Assembly: GCF_030653755.1 (NCBI RefSeq)
Contig: NZ_JAURYU010000008.1
Location: 1 to 64,000, forward strand
Direction: 5' to 3'
From: Methylotenera sp.
Lineage (GTDB): Bacteria; Pseudomonadota; Gammaproteobacteria; Burkholderiales; Methylophilaceae
DNA length: 64,000 bases
The translations under genes were made by a program, and so were the position numbers. Under the pieces are notes generated by a model that worked only from the letters and a program-made list of their open reading frames with translations, had not been told where the DNA came from and ran no database searches. How positions within the stretch are numbered: the stretch's first letter is position 1; each line of letters starts with the position of its first letter. Positions 18,153 to 27,469 of the stretch are shown here, one piece after another.

Positions 18153-18180
18153 AAAAAAGCTTAGCCATTTCTGACTAAGC
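18153..18180 (-). terminator. Terminator behind the tRNA-Lys-like remnant
   Basis: On the minus strand, GCTTAG/CTAAGC arms (18175-18180 and 18159-18164) are followed by a T run (18153-18158). Confidence 0.65.
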
Positions 18181-18191
18181 CTTATATATCT

Positions 18192-18242
18192 TGGTAGGTG
18201 TGCGGGGATCGAACCCACGACAAACGGATTAAAAGTCCACCA
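18192..18242 (-). pseudogene. tRNA-Lys-like 3'-half remnant
   Basis: On the minus strand the sequence gives an anticodon arm with loop CTTTTAA (anticodon TTT, Lys), a T-arm GTGGG-TTCGATC-CCCGC and an ACCA end. No D-arm or matching 5' acceptor strand precedes it, so it cannot fold as a whole tRNA. It lies between the intact tRNA-Ile and the XRE/hipBA segment. Confidence 0.65.
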
Positions 18243-18271
18243 ATCTTAAAGTAATTTACCTCACTCAAAAC

Positions 18272-18301
18272 AAAAAAGACCCAAGGCGTTAACCTTGAGT
18301 C
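18272..18301 (-). terminator. Terminator of the tRNA-Ile / rpoD transcript
   Basis: On the minus strand, GACTCAAGG (18293-18301) and CCTTGGGTC (18278-18286) form a nine-base stem followed by six T (18272-18277), just after the tRNA-Ile 3' end. Confidence 0.8.
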
Positions 18302-18309
18302 TCTCTATA

Positions 18310-18388
<79 letters not shown>

Positions 18389-18414
18389 TAAACTTTTGAA
18401 GTCGTTATTTTAAA

Positions 18415-20352
18415 CTAATCTTGCCCAGTTTCTAAGAAGCTTCTTAATCTTTCTGAACGAGTTGGATGACGCAACTTACGTAGCGCCTTCGCTTCAATTT
18501 GTCTAATACGCTCACGCGTTACATCAAATTGCTTACCTACTTCTTCTAACGTATGGTCTGTGTTCATTTCAATACCAAAGCGCATACGTAATACTTTTGC
18601 TTCACGTGGTGTTAGTGACTCTAGCACTTCACTTGTTGCATCGCGTAAGCTTGCATAAACAGCGGCATCTACTGGTGCCAATGTCGTACTGTCTTCAATA
18701 AAGTCACCTAAGTGAGAGTCTTCATCATCGCCAATTGGCGTTTCCATTGAAATTGGTTCTTTACTGATTTTCAAGATTTTACGAATCTTGTCTTCAGGCA
18801 TTTCCATTTTTTCAGCAAGTAATGCTGGATCTGGCTCAACACCAGTTTCTTGCAGAATTTGGCGGCTGATACGATTCATTTTATTAATCGTTTCAATCAT
18901 GTGCACAGGGATACGGATAGTACGTGCTTGGTCGGCAATACTACGAGTAATGGCCTGACGGATCCACCACGTTGCATAAGTTGAGAATTTAAAACCGCGA
19001 CGGTATTCAAATTTATCAACCGCTTTCATCAAGCCTATATTACCCTCTTGAATCAAGTCCAAGAACTGCAAACCACGGTTTGTATATTTCTTAGCGATAG
19101 AAATCACCAAACGTAAGTTTGCTTCAATCATTTCACGTTTAGCACGGCGCGCGCGCGCCTCGCCTGTGGTCATTTGTTTGTTGATTTCTTTCAGCTCCTT
19201 CGCTGAAATACCCACTTTGGTTTCTAAATCAATAATACGTTGCTGTTGGTCTAAAATTGAGTGGTTAAAGCGCGCCAATTTTTCATTGTATGGCTTGTCA
19301 GCTTTAAGCTCTTCTTCTAGCCAGCTTAAGTTACTTTCATTACCTGGGAATGATTTAATAAAGTATGGACGTGGCATACCTGCTTTTTCAACGCAGAAGT
19401 CCAGCACTTTACGCTCATGTCCACGTACAGCTTCAACTAAAGCACGCACTTGATCACATAAGCTTTCAACTTGTTTTGGTGAAAAACGGAATGCTGTTAA
19501 TTCAACAAGAATTTCAGACAACAATGCTTGATATTCAGGGTCTTGAGAACCTTTAACTGGCAAAATCACTGTCATTTTCTGGTGCGCTGCACGCACTACT
19601 TCAAATCGTTTGAGTAGCTCTTCTTTAAGTTTAGCTAATGCTTCTGCAGAAATAGCGGCAGCTTTTGCACCATCTTCATCGCCGTCGTCTTCCTCATCAT
19701 CACTCTCAGGCTCTTCCTCTTCTGGAGTTTCTTCTGTCATGGCATCATCTAAACCAATGTCCGCGTCGATTAAGCCATCCACTAAATCATCTACGCTTAA
19801 TTCATCTCGCTCAACTTTATCTACCATCTCTAGCAAAGCGGCAATTGTAGTAGGACAAGCGGCAATCGCTTGCACCATATGTTTTAAACCATCTTCAATA
19901 CGGCGTGCAATCTCAATTTCGCTTTCGCGTGTGAGCAAATCAACCGTACCCATTTCGCGCATATACATACGCACAGGGTCAGTTGTACGGCCAAACTCTG
20001 AATCTACCGTTGCAAGTGCTTGCTCAGCTTCTTCAACAGCGTCATCATCAGTGACTGCTGGAGGCGCATCAGACATTAACAACGCTTCTGCATCTGGCGT
20101 TTCTTCGTACACCTGAATACCCATGTCATTAATCATGCCGATGATGCCGTCAATCTGCTCTGAGCCTTGAACGTCATCAGGCAAGTGATCGTTAATCTCA
20201 GCATAAGTTAGGTAGCCACGCTCCTTACCTAATACGATTAAGCTTTTTAGACGAATGCGACGCTCTTCAGCGCTGACCTCTTGCAGCTCTGGGCGAGCCT
20301 CATATTCTGCATTTTTTTCAGCTTGTTGATCACTTTTCTTTGGTCTTGCCAT
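18415..20352 (-). CDS. rpoD: RNA polymerase primary sigma factor (sigma-70)
   Basis: Directs RNA polymerase to housekeeping promoters. 645 residues. Region 1.1 is at the N-terminus, and region 1.2 ([17 protein letters not shown]) is followed by the acidic non-conserved insert, rich in Glu and Asp, around residues 205-225. Regions 2.1-2.4 include the [38 protein letters not shown] block. Region 3 follows, then region 4.2 with the helix-turn-helix [29 protein letters not shown]. It ends the macromolecular-synthesis block rpsU-yqeY-dnaG-rpoD, all on the minus strand. Confidence 0.98.
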   Translation of the reverse strand: MARPKKSDQQAEKNAEYEARPELQEVSAEERRIRLKSLIVLGKERGYLTYAEINDHLPDDVQGSEQIDGIIGMINDMGIQVYEETPDAEALLMSDAPPAVTDDDAVEEAEQALATVDSEFGRTTDPVRMYMREMGTVDLLTRESEIEIARRIEDGLKHMVQAIAACPTTIAALLEMVDKVERDELSVDDLVDGLIDADIGLDDAMTEETPEEEEPESDDEEDDGDEDGAKAAAISAEALAKLKEELLKRFEVVRAAHQKMTVILPVKGSQDPEYQALLSEILVELTAFRFSPKQVESLCDQVRALVEAVRGHERKVLDFCVEKAGMPRPYFIKSFPGNESNLSWLEEELKADKPYNEKLARFNHSILDQQQRIIDLETKVGISAKELKEINKQMTTGEARARRAKREMIEANLRLVISIAKKYTNRGLQFLDLIQEGNIGLMKAVDKFEYRRGFKFSTYATWWIRQAITRSIADQARTIRIPVHMIETINKMNRISRQILQETGVEPDPALLAEKMEMPEDKIRKILKISKEPISMETPIGDDEDSHLGDFIEDSTTLAPVDAAVYASLRDATSEVLESLTPREAKVLRMRFGIEMNTDHTLEEVGKQFDVTRERIRQIEAKALRKLRHPTRSERLRSFLETGQD

Positions 20353-20445
20353 GTCTTACCTCTAAAATTTTAGCTCTGCCATGATGCATACTTCACATAT
20401 GGCGAATAAGATTACCGTAACCGTGCATTATAACAGAATATAGCC

Positions 20446-22185
20446 TTATTTTGGCTGGGGTTTACTACCAACAGATTTCAATAGTGCGATTTCATCGGCA
20501 GTCAAGGCACTCAAAGGCTTTTCACTAATTCGTGCCAGTAATGATGTGCCTTCTCGCTGTGTACGTACTGCCTGTAACTGTTGACGAGCGCCTGCTACCT
20601 CTTGCGCCTGATCGAGCGTATCGTCTAGCAGCGTTAACTCTCGCTGCAACTCTTGCAAAGCGTTAGTATCAATATTTCTTTCCAACTCACGTAACAATAC
20701 CGCAGGCTTAGAATGGGGATGCATCAGGCAAATTTCAATCACTTGCCGTAACAAAACATCCGCATCGTCTCGTTCATCCAATAAATTCAAATCATCTTTT
20801 TGCGCCAGCGCAGGATGCATCAACAACATTAACCCAAAGCGCTTTTGTAGCGATACCGTTGTGCGTGTGAGTTTGGGCTTAGCTCGCACGGGCGCCTTGT
20901 TTAAATTGGGTAGCTTTAACAAGGCTTGCATTTCATCTGGTGATAACTGCGCTAACTCAGCTACTTTTTTGCGCAAATACATTGCACTGCGCGGTGCAGT
21001 AATCTGCTGCATAATAGGCTCAGCTTCATTCAGGAAACGTACACGATCCTCCTGACTTTGCAGTGCATTGCTCTCACTTAAATGCTGCAGAATATACTGA
21101 GACAACGGCATTGCCGATTTAATTTCAATCTCAAACTTTTCTTTTCCAAACTCACGCACGTAAGAGTCTGGATCATGCTCTTTAGGCAGAAATAAAAATG
21201 ATAACTTCAAGCCATCAGTCAATGCTGGCAAAGCATTCATGGCCGCACGCCACGCGGCGGTACGGCCTGCATTGTCGCCATCGAAACAAAATACAATTTC
21301 ATCTGCCTGGCGCATCAACTTTGTAATATGGTAAGGCGTTGTTGCCGTACCAAGCGCGGCCACGGCATACTCAATACCATATTGCGCCAGCGCCACCACA
21401 TCCATATACCCTTCCACCACTAAAGCACGACCCGCATCGCGAATCGCTCGCCGTGCCAAAAACAGACCGTATAGTTCGTGCCCTTTTTGAAACAACGGCG
21501 TTTCAGGTGAATTGTAATATTTAGGCGTATCCTCTGGGTTAATCACACGACCACCAAAGCCTATGACCTGCCCTTTTTGATCATGAATAGGAAACATGAT
21601 GCGATCACGAAAGCGGTCATATCGGCGACCTTGCTCATTCTCCACAACCAAGCCCGCCACTGTTAATGCCTCATTCTCATAATGCGGAAAGACGTTTTGT
21701 AAATTCTGCCATCCTGCGGGCGCATAGCCAACCTGAAACTTGGCAGCCACCTGACCACTTAATCCACGCGCCTTCAAGTACTCAATGGCACGCGGAGATT
21801 TCTTTAGCTCAGCTTTATAAAAATTAGCGGCCTGCTGCAACGCATCCTGCAAACCAACCACAACCTTAGGGGCGGGTTTATCAGTGTCACGCACTTCTTG
21901 CGGCACAGTCATACCCACCATTTTCGCTAGATCATGGATAGCATCAACAAAACTAAGCCCTTGATACTCCATAATAAAACCGATGGAAGTACCATGCGCA
22001 CCACAACCAAAGCAATGATAAAACTGCTTAGTAGGGCTTACTGTAAAACTAGGGGATTTTTCATTATGAAACGGACAGCAGGCAGAGTAATTGGCGCCAG
22101 CTTTTTTGAGCGGCACGCTTTTATCAATCACATCGACAATATCAACGCGATTAAGTAGTTCTTGAATAAAGCTTTCAGGGATCAA
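20446..22185 (-). CDS. dnaG: DNA primase
   Basis: Makes RNA primers at the replication fork. 579 residues. The N-terminal CHC2-type zinc ribbon has ligands Cys37, His40, Cys58 and Cys61. The central TOPRIM catalytic domain shows VVEGYMDVVAL and FDGDNAGRTAAWRA, the latter carrying the metal-binding acidic residues. The C-terminal about 130 residues are the helicase-binding domain. It is followed after 93 bp by rpoD, the usual proteobacterial order, and preceded by yqeY with a hairpin in between. Confidence 0.97.
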   Translation of the reverse strand: MIPESFIQELLNRVDIVDVIDKSVPLKKAGANYSACCPFHNEKSPSFTVSPTKQFYHCFGCGAHGTSIGFIMEYQGLSFVDAIHDLAKMVGMTVPQEVRDTDKPAPKVVVGLQDALQQAANFYKAELKKSPRAIEYLKARGLSGQVAAKFQVGYAPAGWQNLQNVFPHYENEALTVAGLVVENEQGRRYDRFRDRIMFPIHDQKGQVIGFGGRVINPEDTPKYYNSPETPLFQKGHELYGLFLARRAIRDAGRALVVEGYMDVVALAQYGIEYAVAALGTATTPYHITKLMRQADEIVFCFDGDNAGRTAAWRAAMNALPALTDGLKLSFLFLPKEHDPDSYVREFGKEKFEIEIKSAMPLSQYILQHLSESNALQSQEDRVRFLNEAEPIMQQITAPRSAMYLRKKVAELAQLSPDEMQALLKLPNLNKAPVRAKPKLTRTTVSLQKRFGLMLLMHPALAQKDDLNLLDERDDADVLLRQVIEICLMHPHSKPAVLLRELERNIDTNALQELQRELTLLDDTLDQAQEVAGARQQLQAVRTQREGTSLLARISEKPLSALTADEIALLKSVGSKPQPK

Positions 22186-22255
22186 AGTGTCTGTTTTAGC
22201 TAAAAATAACTACGTTAATAGAATTTGCTAGCCATTCTAGCGCAATCTTTTAAAA

Positions 22256-22280
22256 ACAAAAAAGGAGCTTATCGCTCCTT
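22256..22280 (-). terminator. Hairpin between yqeY and dnaG
   Basis: On the minus strand, AAGGAGC (22274-22280) and GCTCCTT (22262-22268) form a seven-base stem followed by T-rich DNA. In E. coli a partial terminator sits in the same place in the rpsU-dnaG-rpoD operon and lowers dnaG expression. Confidence 0.7.
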
Positions 22281-22310
22281 GTAATGTCTACTTGCATATA
22301 TCGTTACAGG

Positions 22311-22754
22311 TTAACCTAGACGAGTTTTAATCAATCCAGATATTTTGCCCATATCAGCACGACCAGCAACTAATGGCTTAATTTCAGCCATTACTTTGCC
22401 CATGTCTTTAATACCAGCTGCGCCTGACTCAACTACAACCTTCTCTAAGATGGCTTTAATCTCATCTTCAGTCAGTTGCTGTGGTAAATAAGTTTGCAGT
22501 ACAGTGACTTCAAACTTTTCTACATCCGCTAAATCATGACGATTAGCAGACTCATACGCAGCAATAGAATCCCGACGTTGTTTGAGCATTTTTTCAATCA
22601 CAGCAATCACATTGCCGTCATCTAATTCAATACGTTCATCCACTTCACGCTGCTTAATAGCCGCTTGTAATAAACGTATTGCACCCAAACGCACGCTATC
22701 TTTAGCGCGCATTGCGGTTTTCATGTCCTCAGAAATCTGAGCTTTTAATGACAT
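22311..22754 (-). CDS. yqeY: GatB/YqeY-domain protein
   Basis: 147 residues, all of the YqeY family: MKTAMRAKDSVRLGAIRLLQAAIKQREVD at the N-terminus and the C-terminal GKVMAEIKPLVAGRADMGKISGLIK. The domain is related to the tRNA-binding tail of GatB amidotransferase, but this protein lacks the catalytic part. Its role is not settled. It sits 28 bp after rpsU and before dnaG, the conserved betaproteobacterial order. Confidence 0.95.
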   Translation of the reverse strand: MSLKAQISEDMKTAMRAKDSVRLGAIRLLQAAIKQREVDERIELDDGNVIAVIEKMLKQRRDSIAAYESANRHDLADVEKFEVTVLQTYLPQQLTEDEIKAILEKVVVESGAAGIKDMGKVMAEIKPLVAGRADMGKISGLIKTRLG

Positions 22755-22782
22755 GCTAATAACCCTATATACCTAGAGCTTC

Positions 22783-22995
22783 TTAGTACAATTTTGCTGG
22801 TAAAGTTTGCTTCATCAAGCGACGATATTGACGCTTAACAGCAGCAGCAGCTTTACGTTTACGTTCCCAAGTTGGTTTTTCGTAAAATTCGCGAGCGCGA
22901 AGATCATTCAACAAACCTGTTTTTTCAATTAGGCGCTTAAAGCGACGAAGAGCAACGTCAAACGGCTCATTTTCTTTTACGCGTACACTAGACAT
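22783..22995 (-). CDS. rpsU: 30S ribosomal protein S21
   Basis: 70 residues, strongly basic, matching S21 throughout: [24 protein letters not shown] and [22 protein letters not shown]. It is the first gene of the rpsU-yqeY-dnaG-rpoD block. The divergent tsaD starts 171 bp upstream, so the promoters of both transcripts lie between 22996 and 23166. Confidence 0.97.
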   Translation of the reverse strand: MSSVRVKENEPFDVALRRFKRLIEKTGLLNDLRAREFYEKPTWERKRKAAAAVKRQYRRLMKQTLPAKLY

Positions 22996-23166
22996 TCATT
23001 CTCTCTTATCTGCAACAATTTAATTAGGTGATGCTCAAGTTCGCTAAACAAAGGCTTATAAACTTGAGAAAAGTCCACCATTTTAATCGTATAATTACTT
23101 TTATTCAATTACTTTTATAGCTTTGTGTTATAAAAATGCACTTTTAGACAAAATGGACCAAAATAA

Positions 23167-24201
23167 ATGTTAGTTTTAGGCATTGAATCATCGTGTGACG
23201 AAACTGGTATCGCCTTATATGACACGAACAATGGCTTATTATCGCACGCACTACACTCCCAAGTTGAGATGCATGCAGAATATGGTGGCGTAGTGCCTGA
23301 GCTTGCATCGCGCGATCATATTCGCCGCGTACTGCCACTCACAGAACTCGCACTTAAAGATGCCAATAAAACATTGCAAGACATTGATGCCATTGCCTAT
23401 ACACAAGGCCCTGGACTATCTGGCGCATTATTGGTAGGCACTAGCTTTGCTGAATCTCTTGCGTTTAGCCTGCAAATTCCTACCATTAACGTCCACCATC
23501 TTGAAGGTCACCTATTAGCGCCTTTATTAGAAGACAACCCACCTGCGTTTCCATTTGTCGCTTTATTAGTTTCTGGCGGGCATAGCCAACTGATGCGAGT
23601 TAATGGCATAGGCGAGTATGAGTTGCTTGGCGATACGCTGGATGATGCCGCGGGCGAAGCCTTTGATAAAACAGCAAAATTATTAGGGCTGGGCTACCCA
23701 GGTGGCCCAGCACTATCCAACTTAGCAAAAACTGGCAAACCTCGTTTTAAATTACCTCGTCCACTGTTAAACAGCGGTGATTTAAACTTTAGCTTTAGTG
23801 GATTAAAAACTTCCGTGCTAACCTTAGTTAACCAACATCAACCATTAGATGCTGAAACTAAAGCCGATATCGCTTACGAGTTTCAAGAAGCAGTGACTGA
23901 AGTGTTATCAATCAAATGCATGAGTGCGCTACGAGAAACAGGATTAGATAATTTGATTGTTTCTGGTGGCGTTGGTGCAAACGCAAAGTTAAGAGAAAAA
24001 CTAAACGCTGCCACCAAGCGAAAATTATGCAAGGTAAGCTACCCACGTTTGGAGTTTTGTACTGACAACGGTGCGATGATTGCATTTGCTGGCGCAATGC
24101 GCCTGAAAGCAATGCAAGGTACCATGCAAAACAATGTGGATAAAGATTACAGCTTTAGTGTAAAACCACGCTGGAACTTAAGTGAGTTACTAGCACCTTA
24201 G
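23167..24201 (+). CDS. tsaD: tRNA N6-threonylcarbamoyladenosine transferase TsaD
   Basis: Catalytic subunit of the complex that makes t6A37 in ANN-decoding tRNAs. 344 residues of the ASKHA fold: [16 protein letters not shown] at the start, the metal-binding HHLEGH near residue 112, then GGHSQLM and [34 protein letters not shown] and [12 protein letters not shown] lie near the end. All metal and nucleotide ligands are visible. Its divergence from rpsU is the common proteobacterial arrangement. Confidence 0.97.
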   Translation: MLVLGIESSCDETGIALYDTNNGLLSHALHSQVEMHAEYGGVVPELASRDHIRRVLPLTELALKDANKTLQDIDAIAYTQGPGLSGALLVGTSFAESLAFSLQIPTINVHHLEGHLLAPLLEDNPPAFPFVALLVSGGHSQLMRVNGIGEYELLGDTLDDAAGEAFDKTAKLLGLGYPGGPALSNLAKTGKPRFKLPRPLLNSGDLNFSFSGLKTSVLTLVNQHQPLDAETKADIAYEFQEAVTEVLSIKCMSALRETGLDNLIVSGGVGANAKLREKLNAATKRKLCKVSYPRLEFCTDNGAMIAFAGAMRLKAMQGTMQNNVDKDYSFSVKPRWNLSELLAP

Positions 24202-24226
24202 TCAGCATTCTTAAATGATCACGCCC

Positions 24227-24263
24227 AAATCACCTCACTTGAAGCAAGGGAATGGTGATTTTT
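24227..24263 (+). terminator. Terminator of tsaD
   Basis: AAATCACC (24227-24234) and GGTGATTT (24254-24261) make a stem with an inner CTTG/CAAG pairing, followed by T-rich bases. Confidence 0.7.
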
Positions 24264-24295
24264 CTACCTTTACTTTATCTAACATTATTTTTACC

Positions 24296-24937
24296 TTATT
24301 TCTTTTTACCAAACCCTGACTCAGTACCATCCAACAACTTTTTGATATTGCTTCTATGGCGCCATATCAAGAAAATAGACATCACTAATACCATCAGCAC
24401 ATAGTCGGAGATACCAATCGCATTATCTGCGTTTGCCAGTAAAAACCACGCATACATAGGCGCCAATGCCGCCGCCGCCAACGCAGCCAGCGATGAATAA
24501 CGCGACACCGCAAACACAACCACCCAAGTCAGCAACGCCGCCAACGCAAGCATAGGCGCAAAACCCAACATTACACCTAATGCAGTCGCAACACCTTTGC
24601 CACCTTTAAACCCGTGATAAATTGGGTATAAATGGCCAAAAAACACAGCCAACCCTACCGCACTCACCACCCACATCGTCATGCCTGACTGCAAAGCCAA
24701 CCAGACAGGAAACCAACCCTTAAATACATCACCCAATAAAGTTAAAATCGCCGCTGATTTCTTACCGCTACGCGCCACATTTGTCGCACCAATATTACCG
24801 CTACCCACCGTACGCGGGTCGGGCAAACCAAATAGCTTGCTCACTAAAATACCAAATGCAATTGACCCCAGCAAATAAGCCGCAACAATCCAAACAACGG
24901 GCACTAAGGTGACAGGAATAAACCCTAATTCATTCAT
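24296..24937 (-). CDS. plsY: Acyl-phosphate:glycerol-3-phosphate acyltransferase PlsY
   Basis: Inner-membrane enzyme that puts the first acyl chain on glycerol-3-phosphate, using acyl-phosphate from PlsX. 213 residues with about five hydrophobic helices. The three family motifs are present: GSGNIGATNVAR near residue 42, the glycerol-phosphate-binding HLYPIYHGFKGGKGVAT near 106, and the later SSLAAL region. The C-terminus is short and basic. It converges with tsaD and diverges from folB; the intergenic DNA toward folB carries palindromic repeats. Confidence 0.95.
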   Translation of the reverse strand: MNELGFIPVTLVPVVWIVAAYLLGSIAFGILVSKLFGLPDPRTVGSGNIGATNVARSGKKSAAILTLLGDVFKGWFPVWLALQSGMTMWVVSAVGLAVFFGHLYPIYHGFKGGKGVATALGVMLGFAPMLALAALLTWVVVFAVSRYSSLAALAAAALAPMYAWFLLANADNAIGISDYVLMVLVMSIFLIWRHRSNIKKLLDGTESGFGKKK

Positions 24938-24987
24938 TTAAACTCTCTTTATTGTCATTCTCGCATAGGCGTGAATCTAACTGTGAT

Positions 24988-25060
24988 AACCACAATTTCT
25001 AATAAATTGTGGTTTAATATTCAAGATATTACTGGATTCCCGCCTTCGCGGGAATGACGA
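24988..25060. repeat. Palindromic repeats upstream of folB, including an ATTCCC-N8-GGGAAT element
   Basis: AACCACAATTT/AAATTGTGGTT (24988-24998 and 25004-25014) is a perfect hairpin. Next to it, ATTCCCGC-4 bases-GCGGGAAT (25036-25055), followed by GACGA, is a compact palindrome. A second copy of the same element, split by a longer insert, lies at 26471-26552. The ATTCCC-N8-GGGAAT layout is that of the dRS3 repeats of Neisseria; I note the likeness only. Confidence 0.7.
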
Positions 25061-25077
25061 CAAGAAAATAAGGCGCT

Positions 25078-25434
25078 ATGGACACCATTTTTTTAAGCGA
25101 AGTTAAAGTACAAACCAAACTAGGCGTACCAGAATGGGAACGCATGACCCCGCAAACCATCATCCTAGACATAGAAATCGGCTACGACCTCAGCAAGGCC
25201 TGCCAAAGCGACGATGTAAACGACACTATCGATTACGGCGCCGTGGTTAACCGTGTACGTGAGACCCTACAAGAAAACAGCTTTCAACTAGTAGAAAAAC
25301 TTGCAGAACACCTATGCCAATTGATTCTGAAAGAGTTTAACGCGCTAAGTGTGAAGATTAAAGTGGCTAAGCCTACTGTGTTGCCAGGATTGAAGGCGTT
25401 GGGAGTGGTGATTGAAAGAGAAAATAAAACTTGA
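25078..25434 (+). CDS. folB: Dihydroneopterin aldolase
   Basis: Folate synthesis: cleaves 7,8-dihydroneopterin to 6-hydroxymethyl-dihydropterin and glycolaldehyde. 118 residues, the usual length. The blocks TKLGVPEWER, DDVNDTIDYGAVV (with the conserved Tyr) and FQLVEKLAEHLCQLIL (with the conserved Glu) are all there. The last residues of VKIKVAKPTVLPGLKALGV include the catalytic-site Lys. The stop codon overlaps the start of the next, unrelated-looking gene. Confidence 0.95.
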   Translation: MDTIFLSEVKVQTKLGVPEWERMTPQTIILDIEIGYDLSKACQSDDVNDTIDYGAVVNRVRETLQENSFQLVEKLAEHLCQLILKEFNALSVKIKVAKPTVLPGLKALGVVIERENKT

Positions 25435-26240
25435 GGGAAGCTGTCAAAATATTGATTGAGCCGATTAAGGCTACATGGGCAGAACTGGCCAAACAAGCCA
25501 ATACAACCCACTTAATTATAAAGCTTCTAAATTACTCAATCAGAACTCCTTATTATTTAAATAAGCTATCTGAATCATCAATTATTGACAATGGAGCTCA
25601 AGCACTAGAGCTCACGCAACTAGCTGATGAATCACTCATTCTGGGAAAAGCTAGTAGTTTAATTCTAAAGGGAAATTCAGAGTCTGTTTTATATCCGTTC
25701 TTAGTAAGTTACTGGTCTGTTGTTGAATGTTCATTTGACGATTTAATGATAAGACTAATAATGAATGATGAAAATCTCAATCAAAAGCTTAATAATGCTG
25801 GGATAGCAATAAAATCAGATTTACAAGTTGGAACAGAATTATGGGCTAGTGAGATATACGGGAAACTAGGAAGAAAAACCCGTAGCAAATTAGAAAAAGA
25901 AGAAGGTAATGTAAGTGAATTTAAAAAACACCGCGCTCTTTTGAAAATCTTTGAAATAAATCTAGAGTTTGATAAAAACAAAGTTGTTCATATTGAAGAG
26001 TTTAATCAAATAAGAAATTGCATTCTTCACAATCAAGGAGTTATTGACAATAAAGCTGCCAATACTTGCCCTAACCTAAAATCAATGGTTGGGCAAAAAA
26101 TTAGAATTGATGATGAAATTTTTGTTAATTGCGTCGACTCTGTGCGTGATTACACACTATCTTGGATGTTTGCATTAATTTACAGCCCCTACTTAGTCGA
26201 CGCTATGAAAAAAGATAGCAAGAACCCTTACTCTGCTTAA
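25431..26240 (+). CDS. HEPN-like protein, AT-rich, function unknown
   Basis: 269 residues, helical, no signal peptide or membrane segment. The open frame begins at a TTG overlapping the folB stop; no ATG occurs in frame before about residue 105, so the true start is uncertain. The motif RNCILH (R-x4-H) near residue 200, within NQIRNCILHNQG, fits the active site of HEPN-domain ribonucleases seen in toxin-antitoxin and phage-defence systems. The upstream LVSYWSVVECSFDDLMIRL is a plausible first helix of such a domain. The codon use is distinctly more AT-rich than that of folB and xerD, and copies of one palindromic repeat flank the folB-HEPN segment. Transfer is likely. No partner nucleotidyltransferase gene is next to it. 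Confidence 0.6.
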   Translation: MREAVKILIEPIKATWAELAKQANTTHLIIKLLNYSIRTPYYLNKLSESSIIDNGAQALELTQLADESLILGKASSLILKGNSESVLYPFLVSYWSVVECSFDDLMIRLIMNDENLNQKLNNAGIAIKSDLQVGTELWASEIYGKLGRKTRSKLEKEEGNVSEFKKHRALLKIFEINLEFDKNKVVHIEEFNQIRNCILHNQGVIDNKAANTCPNLKSMVGQKIRIDDEIFVNCVDSVRDYTLSWMFALIYSPYLVDAMKKDSKNPYSA

Positions 26241-26268
26241 TACTTCCTCATACCCCCTTTACACCAGG

Positions 26269-26456
26269 CCGAGCAACACAGACATAAAGGGAGCTTTCAG
26301 TAATCGGTTGTTTGAGCGAAGCGAGTTTCCGATTGCTGCCTTTATGTTGAGTAGCGCAAGGAAGGCGTAGCCCGTGGTGTGGGGTGCCGTTTTCTTTGGT
26401 TACTTTCTTTTCAGGCAGTTAAAAGAAAGTAACTAGCTGTCGGGCTACCCCCGACA
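26269..26456. repeat. Composite intergenic repeat with nested hairpins
   Basis: Three adjacent structures: ACATAAAGG/CCTTTATGT (26282-26290 and 26339-26347) enclosing AATCGG/CCGATT (26302-26307 and 26329-26334); a perfect 13-base repeat GTTACTTTCTTTT/AAAAGAAAGTAAC (26399-26411 and 26421-26433); and TGTCGGG/CCCGACA (26438-26444 and 26450-26456). No ORF is present. Blocks of this kind (GAGCGAAGCGAG, TTTCTTTGGTTAC) occur as dispersed repeats in betaproteobacteria; that is recall, not a search. Confidence 0.65.
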
Positions 26457-26470
26457 CACTACTTAAAGCC

Positions 26471-26552
26471 ACTGGATTCCCGCTTTCGCACCACAGGCAC
26501 TCCGATTCACTAGGCACTTAAGCACCTGTGAAATCGTATGCGGGAATGACGG
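26471..26552. repeat. Second copy of the ATTCCCGC/GCGGGAAT palindrome, long loop
   Basis: ACTGGATTCCCGC at 26471 repeats the sequence at 25031, and GCGGGAATGAC (26540-26550) closes the palindrome. The loop is about 56 bases and holds CACAGG/CCTGTG arms and two copies of AGGCACT. Together with 25036-25055 it brackets folB and the HEPN-like gene. Confidence 0.7.
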
Positions 26553-26560
26553 AGAAGCAA

Positions 26561-27469
26561 TCAGCCCCGCGGATGATGCACACTATGCAGCCGCTTCAAC
26601 CGCTCCCGCGCCACATGCGTATAGATTTGGGTAGTAGAAATATCTGAATGACCTAACAGCATCTGCACCACCCTTAAATCAGCCCCATGGTTGAGCAAAT
26701 GCGTTGCAAACGCATGGCGTAGCACATGAGGCGACATATGCTTGGTGATTCCCGCTAACAATGCATAACGCTTAATCATGTACCAAAAAGCTTGGCGTGT
26801 CATTGCATCCCCGCGATTTGTAACAAACAACGCATCACATAATCGGTTTTGCAATATTTGCCGCCTCTCCTCCTTTAAATAACGCGATATCCACTCAACG
26901 GCATCTTCACCCATCGGCACTAAGCGCGTTTTACTACCTTTACCTGTCACACGCACGACACTATCACTGAGACTTACTTCCGTTGTTTTAATTGAAACCA
27001 GCTCAGATACACGTAGTCCACATGCATAAAGCAACTCCAACATTGCCTTATCTCGCACTCCCGCAGCCTCATTTAAATTGGGGGCATTGAGTAAAGCTTC
27101 CACCTCTTCTTCATTCAAGCTTTTGGGCAAACTACGCGGTAACTTAGGGGATTCTATTTGGACGGTAGGATCAACGTTTATCGTATTTTCACGTAAGCAA
27201 TGGCGATAAAAACGGCGCAAGCTGGCAATTAGGCGGCCAATACTACGCGGTTTACTTTGTGGAAACCTAACTGCCAGATATTGCTGAACATCCGCTTTAT
27301 CAATAGTTAATAACTGCTTACCTTGAGTCAACACCCAAACCGCAAACGAAGTGAGGTCTAGCCGATAACTTTCTAATGTATTTTTAGATAAGCCATCCTC
27401 TAACCATAGATGATCAATAAAAACATCAATCTGCGCTACATCATCTGGTGAAATTAGGCGTTTATTCAC
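26561..27469 (-). CDS. xerD: Site-specific tyrosine recombinase XerD
   Basis: With XerC, resolves chromosome dimers at dif. 302 residues. The N-terminal SAM-like core-binding domain (about 10-100) contains LSKNTLESYRLDLTSF. The catalytic domain has the full R-K-H-R-H-Y set: GLRVSEL, the Lys in TGKGSKTRLVP, SPHVLRHAFATH, LGHSDISTTQIYTHV with the nucleophilic Tyr. Length, the HSVHHPRG tail and the absence of phage neighbours favour the housekeeping enzyme. The start overlaps the end of ogt by eight bases. Confidence 0.93.
   Translation of the reverse strand: MNKRLISPDDVAQIDVFIDHLWLEDGLSKNTLESYRLDLTSFAVWVLTQGKQLLTIDKADVQQYLAVRFPQSKPRSIGRLIASLRRFYRHCLRENTINVDPTVQIESPKLPRSLPKSLNEEEVEALLNAPNLNEAAGVRDKAMLELLYACGLRVSELVSIKTTEVSLSDSVVRVTGKGSKTRLVPMGEDAVEWISRYLKEERRQILQNRLCDALFVTNRGDAMTRQAFWYMIKRYALLAGITKHMSPHVLRHAFATHLLNHGADLRVVQMLLGHSDISTTQIYTHVARERLKRLHSVHHPRG

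Noticed and set aside
18192-18242. Possible second complete tRNA (Lys)
   Set aside because: No D-arm and no matching 5' acceptor strand, so it is scored as a remnant.
19610-20116. Serine-rich 168-residue open frame antisense to rpoD
   Set aside because: Mirror of the acidic codons of the rpoD insert; no independent coding evidence.
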